Assembly (NCBI RefSeq): GCF_017355165.1
Contig: NZ_JADILK010000043.1
Span: 1 to 37,212, forward strand
DNA length: 37,212 nt
Direction: 5' to 3'
Origin: Bacillus sp. SD075
GTDB lineage: Bacteria; Bacillota; Bacilli; Bacillales; DSM-1321
Shown: piece after piece, positions 9,001 through 15,781 of the stretch
Numbering within the stretch: the first letter of the stretch is position 1
How the letters are laid out: each line of letters opens with the position of its first letter
Program-made: the position numbers and the translations under genes
Notes under the pieces: model-generated
The model's database searches: none
What the model saw: only the letters and a program-made list of their open reading frames with translations
What the model was told of the DNA's origin: nothing

Positions 9001-9103
9001 TCACCGATATATAATGGAGTACTTTAGCGAAAATCAAGTGATCCGTCTATCCAGCCCCATATTGTGCCAAAATATGAATGAATGGATCATTCCCGAAATA
9101 TAA
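6083..9103 (+). CDS. yhaN: YhaN, SbcC/Rad50-like ATPase with a central membrane hairpin
   Basis: About 1006 residues: an N-terminal ATPase half with Walker A GENESGKST (30-38), long glutamate/lysine-rich coiled coils, and a C-terminal half with the signature region SRGTAEQ (about 911-917) and Walker B FPLIIDD (936-942). In the middle, where Rad50/SbcC carries a zinc-hook CXXC, there are instead two hydrophobic segments (about 475-494 and 498-518) forming a probable membrane hairpin. The start is taken as the TTG at 6083, downstream of GGAGGGAGGAGG. The GTG at 6062 precedes this ribosome-binding site. It partners with YhaO. Together they should form an SbcCD-like complex whose coiled-coil tip is tethered to the membrane (inference). 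Confidence 0.9.
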   Translation: MIIKDLHVYGYGKLENQRFPELGQLRIFFGENESGKSTIMSFIHSMLFGFPTKVQNEPRYEPKMHAKYGGRLSLITKKDGEIVIERVKGKAVGDVKLTFEDGRIGGEEELNEILHGVDKNYYQAIFSFDLQGLQGLHTLSEGTMSKYLLSAGLIGNDKLLEAEMKLQKEIDLRFKPSGQKPLLNVRLKELKELQKKVKASEEEQQSYTGLLQEEANLTEELSKVTEEIQEIEENLVNVSAFLRIKPLVEEQGELETEISKIPEVSFPVDGLKRLEQLQAVGMPMKAQLAALTEKKDKHEGKLTEIQINPFIKEHKERIEHAIDQGTLLEKLELDIRTAEQERLLEEKNIEKVKQELFLDVSDDEIRKLDISTFMKEKVKWAEREKHQLQNDKKQLDEKYGLQKESLETTEARLKEIKAQLLPDEKRIELESLCNKQNNIEFETAKSLILDEQILQLEKQLALQRKKEAHNRKRSLIMNGSLIILLCLVAIGSYFSEQILLGITLLAVAVLFAVSRYLFKGDDILSGYIRQLDEMKGNRAAIGSETNSGSEGESMGRLIELDQRLQRRFESERFKYEEREEAFESTIQEYATWEASRDRLDKEVRSILSGWGLSYPGMEINLESVFELLEKWKEAVDRKYETIKRHNFLHAEFEGKSKALFHFAHSLDFEPSTWREAIGLLKREMNKAVEFSVQLTQWLQERSRLTDEIEQLTMEKGYLDAEMEMLFKLAKVKDEEKFRQGAALFEKKITLQKQLDLITIQIGQSRMLPEQIQVYLKQGINTYTFENLERKRKDSVKVKSLLLEKQADVKHRIKQLEVSGIYDDILHRFYEEKAAFNEEAKEWAKLAIAKSLLNKTLDRYKRERLPKVIADAERHFSFLTNGSYRKIILDQSGEGIWVQRSDGLSFRVEEVSRGTAEQIYVSLRLALADHTFENDSFPLIIDDSFVNFDAERTKRMLELLKKVSEKRQILFFTCHRYIMEYFSENQVIRLSSPILCQNMNEWIIPEI

Positions 9104-9137
9104 TGGGTTTAAACTATAAATAAAGAGAGTGAAGTTA

Positions 9138-9551
9138 TTGAATATGAATGAGTTTGTATGCTACCATGATTCTTCTTTGGAGTTAATCATCGAAAAGGAA
9201 TTTCCCGGTAAACGATGTGTTGGGGGGAAGTATTCTGCCATAGGGCATAGCATCACTTTATATAAGAGAGATATCGAGATTCAGTGTGAACGTTCCCTAG
9301 GCTCGCTTGCAAGGCTTGAGGAATTTACATGGGTGATTCTCGCACATGAGATGGGACACGCTTTAGATCCCGCTCTTGCTGTGCTTAGTGAGGAGCTATA
9401 CAATACAGGAAAATCAGAAATCCTTTATCAAATAGAGGTCAATGCATGGAATATTGCAGCAGGATTAATTCCGTTTATCGTTGAGGATTTATTTACCTTC
9501 ATTAGGGATGAATCCCTGGAACATTGTACGAATCGCCTGCTGGTCGGATAA
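9138..9551 (+). CDS. Small HEXXH-motif protein, putative zinc metallopeptidase-like
   Basis: About 135-140 residues. I do not recognise the family by name. The one clear signature is WVILAHEMGHALD, an HEXXH zinc-binding motif in a helix, followed by a region rich in Glu (SEELYN, EILYQIEVNAW) that could supply a third ligand, as in ImmA/IrrE-like proteins. No signal peptide or membrane helix is evident. Start is uncertain among GTG 9129, TTG 9138 and ATG 9144. GAGAGTGA just upstream favours TTG 9138. It follows yhaN by 35 bp and ends in its own terminator, so it is probably transcribed with yhaO-yhaN. Whether it acts with them is unknown. Confidence 0.65.
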   Translation: MNMNEFVCYHDSSLELIIEKEFPGKRCVGGKYSAIGHSITLYKRDIEIQCERSLGSLARLEEFTWVILAHEMGHALDPALAVLSEELYNTGKSEILYQIEVNAWNIAAGLIPFIVEDLFTFIRDESLEHCTNRLLVG

Positions 9552-9554
9552 ATG

Positions 9555-9580
9555 GCTCTCCATATGGAGGGCTTTTTTTT
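9555..9580 (+). terminator. Intrinsic terminator after the HEXXH gene
   Basis: GCTCTCC (9555-9561) pairs with GGAGGGC (9566-9572), with one G-T wobble, across the ATAT loop. Eight T follow. It closes the yhaO-yhaN-HEXXH unit. Confidence 0.8.
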
Positions 9581-9821
9581 ATTTTCCGCTAAATGGAGTT
9601 TGGAAAGTCCGATCGGGATTGCACGGAGGGGGAGAATGGACGATTGAATCGTTCGGAAGCTACAAGAAGCGGTAATTGATAGGGTAAGTTAATATATGGT
9701 GCTGAATTTTTTTCGTTAATTTTTCCATATGAGGCTTCATATTTTTAAAGGAGCATTCACTTTAATGAGTCATTCAAGAGGAATGGGATAAGGAGTTTTT
9801 GGTTTATATTCATTTTTAAGA
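9581..9821. other. Non-coding spacer upstream of the iron operon
   Basis: After the terminator this stretch contains no ORF with a ribosome-binding site and no repeat that I can support. The only signal in the wider gap is the Fur-regulated promoter at its right end. Confidence 0.5.
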
Positions 9822-9850
9822 TTGACAGTGAGAATCATTTTCATTAAACT
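9822..9850 (+). promoter_or_regulatory. Sigma-A promoter of the iron operon
   Basis: A perfect -35 TTGACA (9822-9827), 17 bp, then TAAACT (9845-9850). The Fur box occupies the spacer. ATG follows 32 bp after the -10. Confidence 0.75.
9829..9843. promoter_or_regulatory. Fur box
   Basis: TGAGAAT-C-ATTTTCA matches the Bacillus 7-1-7 Fur consensus (TGATAAT-N-ATTATCA) at all but two positions. It lies exactly between -35 and -10, so iron-loaded Fur would block RNA polymerase. The downstream genes (siderophore ATPase, FhuF-like reductase) fit iron control. Confidence 0.85.
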
Positions 9851-9881
9851 GGTATTATTAGACTAGAAGGGGAGTATTTTA

Positions 9882-10706
9882 ATGCGACCAGCTATTAACA
9901 CACAGTCTTTATCGCTCGGTTATGGTGATAAATTAATTATAAATGATATGAATATTGAAATACCCAAAGGAGAGATTACCGTATTCATCGGTGCCAATGG
10001 ATGTGGAAAATCAACACTGCTAAGGTCGGTTGCCCGATTGTTAAAACCTCAATCAGGCTCAGTTTTGCTCGAAGGCAAAGCGATTTCAACCATGTCATCG
10101 AAGGATGTAGCAAGAAAGATGGCAATTCTTCCACAATCCCCGGTTGCTCCTGAAGGACTTACAGTCTATCAACTTGTTAAACAAGGAAGATATCCGTATC
10201 AAAGTTGGTTGAAACAGTGGAGTTCCGTAGACGAAGAAAAAGTTCGAAAGGCGATTGAAGCAACGAACCTGACCGATTTAAAGGATCAGGCAGTCGATGA
10301 ATTATCGGGAGGACAGAAGCAACGGGCATGGATAGCAATGACGCTGGCTCAGGATACGGATGTCATTTTGTTGGATGAACCGACTACATATCTTGATATG
10401 ACCCATCAAATCGAGATTTTGGACTTATTGTTCGACTTGAATGAGTTTGAGAACCGAACGATCGTGATGGTGCTTCATGATTTGAATTTAGCTTGCCGTT
10501 ATGCGGATAATCTGGTGGCACTTAAAGATGGGGCGATTCATGCTCAAGGCCGTCCAGAGGATATCATCACGACTGAATTGGTACAGCGTGTATTCAGCAT
10601 GGAATGTCAAATTTCTTTTGATCCAATTTTCGGCAGTCCCATGTGCGTGCCGTTTGGTAAAGGACGCTACGCCCAAAGTCATGTAAAAGCGCTGGCCAAT
10701 GCATAA
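9882..10706 (+). CDS. yusV: Iron-siderophore ABC transporter ATPase (YusV/FecE type)
   Basis: A 274-residue ATPase of the FecCD-family importers, energising uptake of ferric siderophores through separately encoded permeases. Walker A GANGCGKST (37-45), Q-loop LPQSP, signature LSGGQKQR (about 139-146), Walker B VILLDEPTTYLD and the switch histidine in VLHDLN are all present. The C-terminal tail DPIFGSPMCVPFGKGR resembles B. subtilis YusV, an orphan ATPase shared by several siderophore importers. No permease or binding protein is adjacent here either, which supports that reading. Its stop overlaps the start of the next gene by 8 nt, so translation is probably coupled. Expression should be Fur-repressed through the box in its promoter. 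Confidence 0.87.
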   Translation: MRPAINTQSLSLGYGDKLIINDMNIEIPKGEITVFIGANGCGKSTLLRSVARLLKPQSGSVLLEGKAISTMSSKDVARKMAILPQSPVAPEGLTVYQLVKQGRYPYQSWLKQWSSVDEEKVRKAIEATNLTDLKDQAVDELSGGQKQRAWIAMTLAQDTDVILLDEPTTYLDMTHQIEILDLLFDLNEFENRTIVMVLHDLNLACRYADNLVALKDGAIHAQGRPEDIITTELVQRVFSMECQISFDPIFGSPMCVPFGKGRYAQSHVKALANA

Positions 10707-11397
10707 CCTCACACCGTCTATTGAAAAAGAGCTGCAAGGATATCGCATATCCTTACGAGAAGAAGTCAAAGTTTTCAAGACCTACAATCAAGCTGATGAG
10801 CTTATTCAGTATGCACAAGCCCGGACTGGGGCGGAAACGTCAAGAATAGCCATTTCAATGTGGTTCAGACGTTATGCTTTTTTTGTTACGGCACAATTTT
10901 ACATGTTAAGCAAACATCGGATAATCTGGGAAGGCACACTTCAGGACATTGGCGTTTTGGATGATCCAGAAGATGAACATTGGCTCCCGAATTTTTTGCT
11001 GAAAACTAACAGGTGGAGCAATGTTACGGCAAAGGAAAGCCCATCTGCCCTCCATTCCATATTAAGCCGATTTGGTGCTGATGCCATTCGCTTCTTTTCC
11101 GGAACGGCTAAAATATCGAAACTAATACTCTGGGAAAATATTTGGAGCTATACGGTATGGATGTATAATGAGTTACTGAAGGAAACAGATATAAAGGCGC
11201 AAGTGGAAAAGGACATTGAAATGCTGCTTGCAGATGAAGTATGGCAGAATATTGAAATGCATTCCCCCTTTAAACGATTCATTGGGGAAAAAGGTTTTCC
11301 CGCGTCCATGAATCCATATAAACGGGTAACATGCTGTTTATATTACCGAATTGAGGGCCAGGAAAAATGCGCGTATTGTCCGAACAAAAATTGTTGA
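10699..11397 (+). CDS. FhuF-like ferric siderophore reductase ([2Fe-2S] C-terminal motif)
   Basis: A 232-residue cytoplasmic protein. The decisive feature is at the C-terminus: Cys212-Cys213, ten residues, Cys224, two residues, Cys227 (TCCLYYRIEGQEKCAYC), the CC-x10-C-x2-C [2Fe-2S] pattern of FhuF-type siderophore-iron reductases. The upstream part is poorly conserved and helical, as is usual in this group. Role by family: reducing Fe(III) in imported siderophores to release Fe(II). It is fused in operon with the siderophore ATPase (ATG overlaps the preceding stop), which fits uptake coupled to release. It is followed by a terminator. Which siderophore is unknown. Confidence 0.83.
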   Translation: MHNLTPSIEKELQGYRISLREEVKVFKTYNQADELIQYAQARTGAETSRIAISMWFRRYAFFVTAQFYMLSKHRIIWEGTLQDIGVLDDPEDEHWLPNFLLKTNRWSNVTAKESPSALHSILSRFGADAIRFFSGTAKISKLILWENIWSYTVWMYNELLKETDIKAQVEKDIEMLLADEVWQNIEMHSPFKRFIGEKGFPASMNPYKRVTCCLYYRIEGQEKCAYCPNKNC

Positions 11398-11416
11398 AAT
11401 AGATTTGATTGGAGAG

Positions 11417-11444
11417 CCAGGCTTGGTGTCAAGCCTGGTTTTCT
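11417..11444 (+). terminator. Intrinsic terminator of the iron operon
   Basis: CCAGGCTT (11417-11424) pairs perfectly with AAGCCTGG (11431-11438) and is followed by TTTTCT. Confidence 0.82.
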
Positions 11445-11535
11445 AGTGGAATGATAAGAGACGTTCAGCTTAGCCTTTTCTCTTCCATCGTCTATCACTT
11501 ATTAACGAAAACTAAACGCACTAACGGGATTGGTA

Positions 11536-11544
11536 TGTTATAAT
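11536..11544 (+). promoter_or_regulatory. Extended -10 promoter for yhaM
   Basis: TGTTATAAT: TG at 11536-11537 plus a consensus TATAAT at 11539-11544, 30 bp before the ATG. No good -35 is visible, as is common with extended -10 promoters. Confidence 0.55.
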
Positions 11545-11574
11545 GTTGATATTTAATTGAACGGAGGCAGTCGC

Positions 11575-12513
11575 ATGGGAAATGGGATCATACACTTTGG
11601 AATTGGTGAAGTAGTAGATATATATATGTACATTAAAACGAGTACAAAAGCGGTGGCAAGTAATGGAAAGCCGTTTTTAACATTGATTTTGTGTGATAAA
11701 ACTGGGGAAATCGAGGCAAAGCTATGGGATGTTTCCGAGACTGATGAGAAAACATACAGTGCGGAAGCTACGGTGAAAGTTCAAGGGGAAGTCCAGAATT
11801 ATCGAGGACGCAGCCAATTGAAAATCCGTAATATTAGAATCACTTCAGATGCTGATGGGGTAACGAAAGCGGATTTGATTCAAACGGCCCCTTTAAGTCA
11901 GGAAGAAATGATGGAGACCATCACTCAATTCATTTTTGAAATGAGGAATCCGAATATCCAAAGGGTGACTAGGCATCTCATTAAAAAATATCAGAATGAA
12001 TTTCTGACATTTCCTGCTGCCACTAAGAACCATCATGAGTATATGTCGGGTCTGGCCTATCATGTTGTATCGATGCTAGGGCTGGCTAAGGCTATTTCAA
12101 GCCTATATCCTTCGCTCAATAAGGATCTTTTGTATGCAGGAGTCATTCTGCATGACCTTGGAAAGGTACATGAGCTATCTGGACCTGTTTCGACTGTTTA
12201 TACAGTGGAAGGCAACTTGTTGGGGCACATCACCATCATGGTAAATGAAGTCGGTAAAGCTGCAGAGGAATTAGGTATTGAATCGGAAGAAATCATGATT
12301 CTCAAGCACTTGATATTAAGCCACCATGGTAAAGCTGAGTGGGGCAGTCCCAAACCGCCAATGGTGAGGGAAGCGGAAGTGCTGCATTATATTGATAATA
12401 TGGATGCCAAGATAAATATGATGGACCGGTCATTGGAAAAAGTGAAACCGGGTGAATTTACGGAAAGAGTCTTCGCGCTCGATAATCGTTCATTTTATAA
12501 ACCAACATTTTAA
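11575..12513 (+). CDS. yhaM: YhaM, 3'-5' exoribonuclease (OB-fold plus HD domain)
   Basis: A 312-residue protein with an N-terminal OB-fold nucleic-acid-binding domain (about 10-92, with [17 protein letters not shown]) and an HD hydrolase domain (about 150-290). HD ligands are seen in [12 protein letters not shown] (His163) and ILHDLGK (His193-Asp194), with a further conserved LSHHGK. In B. subtilis YhaM trims RNA from the 3' end in RNA turnover. Start: ATG 11575, seven bases after ACGGAGG. A TTG at 11557 would include that site. It has its own promoter and terminator, with yhaL about 100 bp downstream. Confidence 0.92.
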   Translation: MGNGIIHFGIGEVVDIYMYIKTSTKAVASNGKPFLTLILCDKTGEIEAKLWDVSETDEKTYSAEATVKVQGEVQNYRGRSQLKIRNIRITSDADGVTKADLIQTAPLSQEEMMETITQFIFEMRNPNIQRVTRHLIKKYQNEFLTFPAATKNHHEYMSGLAYHVVSMLGLAKAISSLYPSLNKDLLYAGVILHDLGKVHELSGPVSTVYTVEGNLLGHITIMVNEVGKAAEELGIESEEIMILKHLILSHHGKAEWGSPKPPMVREAEVLHYIDNMDAKINMMDRSLEKVKPGEFTERVFALDNRSFYKPTF

Positions 12514-12515
12514 TG

Positions 12516-12559
12516 AAATATGCTTCTTTCCCGATGGAGAAAGAAGCATATTTTTTTTT
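12516..12559 (+). terminator. Intrinsic terminator after yhaM
   Basis: A 15-bp perfect stem (12516-12530 with 12539-12553) with an 8-nt loop, running into nine T. Confidence 0.88.
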
Positions 12560-12613
12560 GTACGCGCATATTCTCTAGTAAATGAATAGTAGATTTTTTG
12601 GGAGGGAATGGAC

Positions 12614-12805
12614 ATGCCAATTTGGATCTGGTTCGTGTTTATTGGGATAATTGTCAGTGCAGTCATGTCAATTTGGACAGCTAGACAGGAACGGCTCATA
12701 GATGATGCTTGGATTGAGAAGGAAGGTCAGAAGTACATTGAACGCATGGAAGAAGAGCGCGAGAGGCGTAAAAAGGATATAAATCAGGGAGCAGAGCTCG
12801 AATGA
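12614..12805 (+). CDS. yhaL: YhaL, small sporulation-associated membrane protein
   Basis: 63 residues: one N-terminal transmembrane helix (PIWIWFVFIGIIVSAVMSIW) followed by a charged, helical cytoplasmic tail (EKEGQKYIERMEEERERRKK). Size, topology and position between yhaM and prsA match B. subtilis YhaL, a small protein linked to sporulation. The start is the second ATG (12614), because GGGAGGG sits 7 nt upstream of it. The ATG at 12608 would be too close. A shared hairpin terminator separates it from the convergent prsA. Biochemical role unknown. Confidence 0.82.
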   Translation: MPIWIWFVFIGIIVSAVMSIWTARQERLIDDAWIEKEGQKYIERMEEERERRKKDINQGAELE

Positions 12806-12810
12806 GAAGA

Positions 12811-12842
12811 AAAAAAGCGACAGGCAAGTCCTGTCGCTTTTT
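12811..12842. terminator. Bidirectional terminator between yhaL and prsA
   Basis: GCGACAGG and CCTGTCGC form a perfect stem with loop CAAGT, flanked by A on the left and T on the right. It therefore works for both convergent genes. Confidence 0.88.
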
Positions 12843-12851
12843 GCTATTCAA

Positions 12852-13718
12852 TTATTTTTCGGCCTTGGTTGCGTCACCTGAATTGATGGCATCTTTTAGG
12901 TCCTTATCTTTAATCTTCACGTCCGCTTTTTTGACTTCTGAATTCAAAATATCCTGAACTTTAGTTTGGTCAATTTGAGCGACTTTCAAATCATATTCAA
13001 GATCTTTTTTCATATCTTTGTATGATTCTTTTTCTTTTGTATCAAGAAGTTGGATGATGTGGTAGCCATAATCGGATTTAATCGGCTTACTGATTTCATC
13101 TTTCTTCATTTTGTAAGCTTGTTCTTCAAATGCAGGAACCATTTCACCTTGACCGAACCAGCCTAGCTCCCCGCCTTTTTCAGCTGTGCCTGTATCTGTT
13201 GAATATTCTTTGGCAAGTTTAGCGAAGTCTTCGCCTTTGTCCAATTTAGCTTTAACTTCGTTGGCTGTTTTTTGGTCTTCCACTAGAATATGTCTCGCTT
13301 TGATTTGTGGTTTATAGTCTTCATAAGCTTTTTTCACATCAGCTTCTTTTACTGTAATATCGGCAACGGCTGCTTTTTCTTGAAGCATGCCGATTTTAAG
13401 TGCACGTTTAAGATCATCTTCGCTCTTATACCCGGAAGAGGCAAGGGCCGTTTCGAAATTTTCACCCATTTGCTCTTTAAGCTCGTCCGTTTTAGCTTTA
13501 ACTTCCTTATCGGTTACTGTATATTTTTCAGAAAGAACCTTTTCATAAACAAGTTCCTGAAGAACGGTTTCACCATAACGGTCTTTCATTACATTGTAAA
13601 ATTCTTCTTTAGTTATATCCCCCGCTTTAGTTTCCACGACTGCTTCTTTGTCGCTGTTGCATGCTGTAAGTCCGATCAGCCCTGCAGTAACAGCAATCGA
13701 TAATGCCCACTTCTTCAT
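12852..13718 (-). CDS. prsA: PrsA, lipoprotein foldase (peptidyl-prolyl isomerase)
   Basis: A 288-residue extracytoplasmic foldase that helps secreted proteins fold after Sec export. The signal peptide ends in the lipobox LTAC (Cys20 would be lipidated). A parvulin/PPIC domain follows at about 138-228, with RHILV (142-146) and [16 protein letters not shown]. Lys/Glu-rich N- and C-terminal arms complete the usual architecture. The start at 13718 has AGGAG upstream on its strand. It is monocistronic, and convergent with yhaL through a shared terminator. The gene is essential or growth-critical in many bacilli (established knowledge). Confidence 0.95.
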   Translation of the reverse strand: MKKWALSIAVTAGLIGLTACNSDKEAVVETKAGDITKEEFYNVMKDRYGETVLQELVYEKVLSEKYTVTDKEVKAKTDELKEQMGENFETALASSGYKSEDDLKRALKIGMLQEKAAVADITVKEADVKKAYEDYKPQIKARHILVEDQKTANEVKAKLDKGEDFAKLAKEYSTDTGTAEKGGELGWFGQGEMVPAFEEQAYKMKKDEISKPIKSDYGYHIIQLLDTKEKESYKDMKKDLEYDLKVAQIDQTKVQDILNSEVKKADVKIKDKDLKDAINSGDATKAEK

Positions 13719-13777
13719 AAAAACAACTCCTAGTTTTAAGTTTCTGATTTGCTATTTTTCGTATTTCCACAAAATTA

Positions 13778-13805
13778 ACTATAACATATTCTGGTTACTT
13801 TACAA
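13778..13805 (-). promoter_or_regulatory. prsA promoter
   Basis: On the minus strand: TTGTAA (13805-13800), 16 bp, TATAGT (13783-13778), preceded by TG for an extended -10. It lies about 60 bp before the prsA start. Confidence 0.55.
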
Positions 13806-13879
13806 AAAATAATATATTGGTGTATGAATAAGATTTTTTTGAAAAATGGGTGTACGCCTACCCGGATAATAAACCATTA

Positions 13880-13888
13880 CATATGATA
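13880..13888 (+). promoter_or_regulatory. Sporulation-sigma-like -10 before the first YjcZ peptide
   Basis: CATATGATA fits the CATANNNTA -10 consensus of mother-cell sigma-K (and sigma-E) promoters. It lies 30 bp before the peptide start. The -35 match is weak. Confidence 0.45.
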
Positions 13889-13917
13889 AATTGAGGACAA
13901 CAAAAGGAGGTAGCATA

Positions 13918-14001
13918 ATGAGTAATGGATTTAACGGAGGTTTCGCTTTGTTAGTGGTGTTATTCATATTATTAATAATTGTAGGATCAGCCTATTGCTA
14001 A
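13918..14001 (+). CDS. YjcZ-family sporulation micropeptide (27 aa), copy 1
   Basis: 27 residues: a glycine-rich N-terminus (MSNGFNGGFA) followed by one hydrophobic helix (LLVVLFILLIIVGSAYC). It has a perfect AAAGGAGG (13903-13910) seven bases before ATG. It belongs to the YjcZ/YhaL-like tiny spore membrane peptides that occur in several copies in bacilli. A sigma-K-like -10 lies upstream, fitting expression in the mother cell. It sits in tandem with a second copy about 180 bp downstream. It is below usual gene-calling length, but the ribosome-binding site and paralogy make it convincing. Confidence 0.85.
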   Translation: MSNGFNGGFALLVVLFILLIIVGSAYC

Positions 14002-14183
14002 TCGGTTGCAAAATTAATAATGGAAAGAGCCCACTCCTTTTGCCATGGAGTTGAATAGGATAGGGTAGCCGCTCAACAAAAAGACGAAGTGATTATCAAG
14101 CTTAGAAAGGAAGGGATTCCTTTTTGCGGATTTAAGGGTGTGCATGAAATTAAATTACTTAAGAATGGAAAGGGGGAAGATCA

Positions 14184-14267
14184 ATGTCTGGAGGAATAGG
14201 TGGAGGTTTTGCTCTAATTGTCGTTCTTTTCATCCTGTTAATCATCATTGGCGCTTCTTGGTTATAA
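14184..14267 (+). CDS. YjcZ-family sporulation micropeptide (27 aa), copy 2
   Basis: 27 residues: MSGGIGGGFA followed by a single hydrophobic helix (LIVVLFILLIIIGASWL). It is closely related to the copy at 13918, with the same length, a shared GGFAL and nearly the same VVLFILLII core, so it is a tandem duplicate. AAAGGGGGAAGA (14170-14181) serves as the ribosome-binding site. A strong terminator follows. Expected location: forespore or spore-coat membrane, by family. Confidence 0.85.
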   Translation: MSGGIGGGFALIVVLFILLIIIGASWL

Positions 14268-14281
14268 ACTCATAAACAAAA

Positions 14282-14310
14282 GGCGAAGCTGATTGCTTCG
14301 CCCTTTTTCT
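14282..14310 (+). terminator. Intrinsic terminator after the YjcZ pair
   Basis: GGCGAAGC (14282-14289) pairs with GCTTCGCC (14295-14302), followed by a T run. Confidence 0.85.
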
Positions 14311-14379
14311 TTATGTGGATAATGCTCCGGGTATCACCAATGTATGTAACAAATGATGGCCATCATTTGTTGCTCATCT

Positions 14380-14562
14380 CTACGTATACAAAATTTCAAT
14401 ATAGGAGGATAATAACATAATAGTAATTAATACATTAATGGTCCTGAATACTTTAGGCTGCCGGTCTTCAGCAATTTCCTTTTGAATGCATAAAGAGTTT
14501 GTCATTCTATTAATATTATAAAGGATCAAAATAGCAAAAATAATAAACCAGAACGAGATCAA
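14380..14562 (-). CDS. Hypothetical small membrane protein (60 aa)
   Basis: 60 residues starting at a TTG with AAGGAGGG about 10 nt upstream, which is the main argument that it is real. Two hydrophobic stretches (residues 2-16, ISFWFIIFAILILYN, and about 43-59, INVLITIMLLSSYIEIL) flank a short charged linker, predicting a two-helix membrane protein. It lies downstream of the YhaJ-like gene on the same strand, where B. subtilis has the small gene yhaK. I cannot confirm that they are related. Function unknown. Confidence 0.5.
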   Translation of the reverse strand: MISFWFIIFAILILYNINRMTNSLCIQKEIAEDRQPKVFRTINVLITIMLLSSYIEILYT

Positions 14563-14618
14563 AACCTAAAATCCCTCCTTGCAAAACATCATGTATAAAT
14601 ACGATACCAAATTATAAT

Positions 14619-14654
14619 GAAAAAAGATACCTAAAAATCTTATGAGGCATCTTT
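14619..14654 (-). terminator. Intrinsic terminator after the yhaJ-like gene
   Basis: On the minus strand AAAGATGCCT (14654-14645) pairs with AGGTATCTTT (14632-14623), with one G-T pair, and runs into six T (14625-14620). Confidence 0.75.
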
Positions 14655-14670
14655 ATGAATGAATAAGAAA

Positions 14671-15210
14671 TCACTTTTGAATAAGTATATCGTATCCTTC
14701 GAGATGTTCCTCGATAAAAGAATTTCTTGGGGAACCTACCAGGTTTTTTATATAAATAAAATCCGATACGCATAATCCGGTGTGCAAGGATAATAAAATA
14801 GTGAAATAATGGATATAATGTGGAAAACTAAGGGCACAACCAATCAATAAGACAGACATTATGAAGAATGGCAACACAAGGGTAAACAGGTAAAGATGCT
14901 TTCGAATCGGATAATGCACATTGACTCTGCATGTAAGAACAAGGTTCCACTTCAAGGACCAAGAAGTTTTTACTTTTTTACATAATAATCGTAAGGGTAA
15001 ATAGTGTAATAGTTTGTGAACAGGATATAATAAGAATAGTAGGCTAAAAAATGCCATTGTTTGATCGCCATACAAAATAACATGCGTTGAAAAAACACTT
15101 AATAATGTATAGATCACAACAAAAGACATCAATATAGTAAAAACTGAAAAAAAGATCAGACGGCAATTCCCATATTGTTTTGCCACGTCAATTGTTTTCC
15201 ACGAATTCAT
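14671..15210 (-). CDS. yhaJ: YhaJ-like DUF3267 membrane protein, degenerate zincin motif
   Basis: 179 residues from the ATG at 15210, which has GGAGGG upstream. A longer reading to 15279 has no such site. Four hydrophobic segments (about 18-42, 50-63, 106-128 and 134-154) predict a membrane protein. The segment YPVHKLLHYLPL (His65, Lys66, His69) sits where DUF3267 family members carry an HEXXH zinc motif, and HTGLCVSD (about 143-150) resembles their second motif. The catalytic glutamate is replaced by lysine, so peptidase activity is doubtful. Position next to yhaI and scoC matches B. subtilis yhaJ. Function unknown. Confidence 0.7.
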   Translation of the reverse strand: MNSWKTIDVAKQYGNCRLIFFSVFTILMSFVVIYTLLSVFSTHVILYGDQTMAFFSLLFLLYPVHKLLHYLPLRLLCKKVKTSWSLKWNLVLTCRVNVHYPIRKHLYLFTLVLPFFIMSVLLIGCALSFPHYIHYFTILLSLHTGLCVSDFIYIKNLVGSPRNSFIEEHLEGYDILIQK

Positions 15211-15452
15211 TTCGAAATCAGCCCTCCAAAGCTGTTGAATATACTTACATACATTACGATGAATTGGTGGAAAAAGCAATGAAATTCTTGGATTAAGTTC
15301 AAGATAAAATCACTTTAGTGTGTAAGCATGCTAAAGGTGTTTAAGTACAGGGATTGAACCAGTGATCAGGCGGATTACTGAGTGTGAAAAATCAAGAATT
15401 GCTTATAAGCCTATTATGTTAAATTGAATGATCGATTGGGGATTAGTGAGGC

Positions 15453-15779
15453 ATGAAAAATATAAATGAAGAAATAGAAATACTCCGTTTTCATCAACGG
15501 CTTTTATTAAACCTGATACGAAATCCGGAGGCAAAGTTGGACTATCTATTTGTGGAAAAAAACTTCACGAAGCAGGAAGCGGAAGAATTATTGGGAACAT
15601 GTGATATCTTGAGCAAGCGCTTTGAAATAGAAAAAGCGGAAGGGTATATGAACTTTCAACCGCTTTTTAATCAATTTGAGAGAAAGGTTAATCCAAAAAT
15701 AACCATTAGGGAATGCGTTGATGCATGCCTTTCACAAGGTTTATATGTATCATTCATGAAAGAAATGGATAGAGTATGA
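15453..15779 (+). CDS. yhaI: YhaI, DUF1878-family protein
   Basis: A 108-residue soluble, mostly helical protein (MKNINEEIEILRFHQRLLL at the N-terminus). Length, sequence feel and position beside scoC match YhaI, of unknown function. No membrane segment, metal motif or enzyme signature is visible. The ribosome-binding site is modest (GGGGATTAGTGAGG region). It is transcribed toward scoC, with only 2 bp between the two stop codons, so the pair is tightly convergent and may interfere transcriptionally. Confidence 0.8.
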   Translation: MKNINEEIEILRFHQRLLLNLIRNPEAKLDYLFVEKNFTKQEAEELLGTCDILSKRFEIEKAEGYMNFQPLFNQFERKVNPKITIRECVDACLSQGLYVSFMKEMDRV

Positions 15780-15781
15780 GA

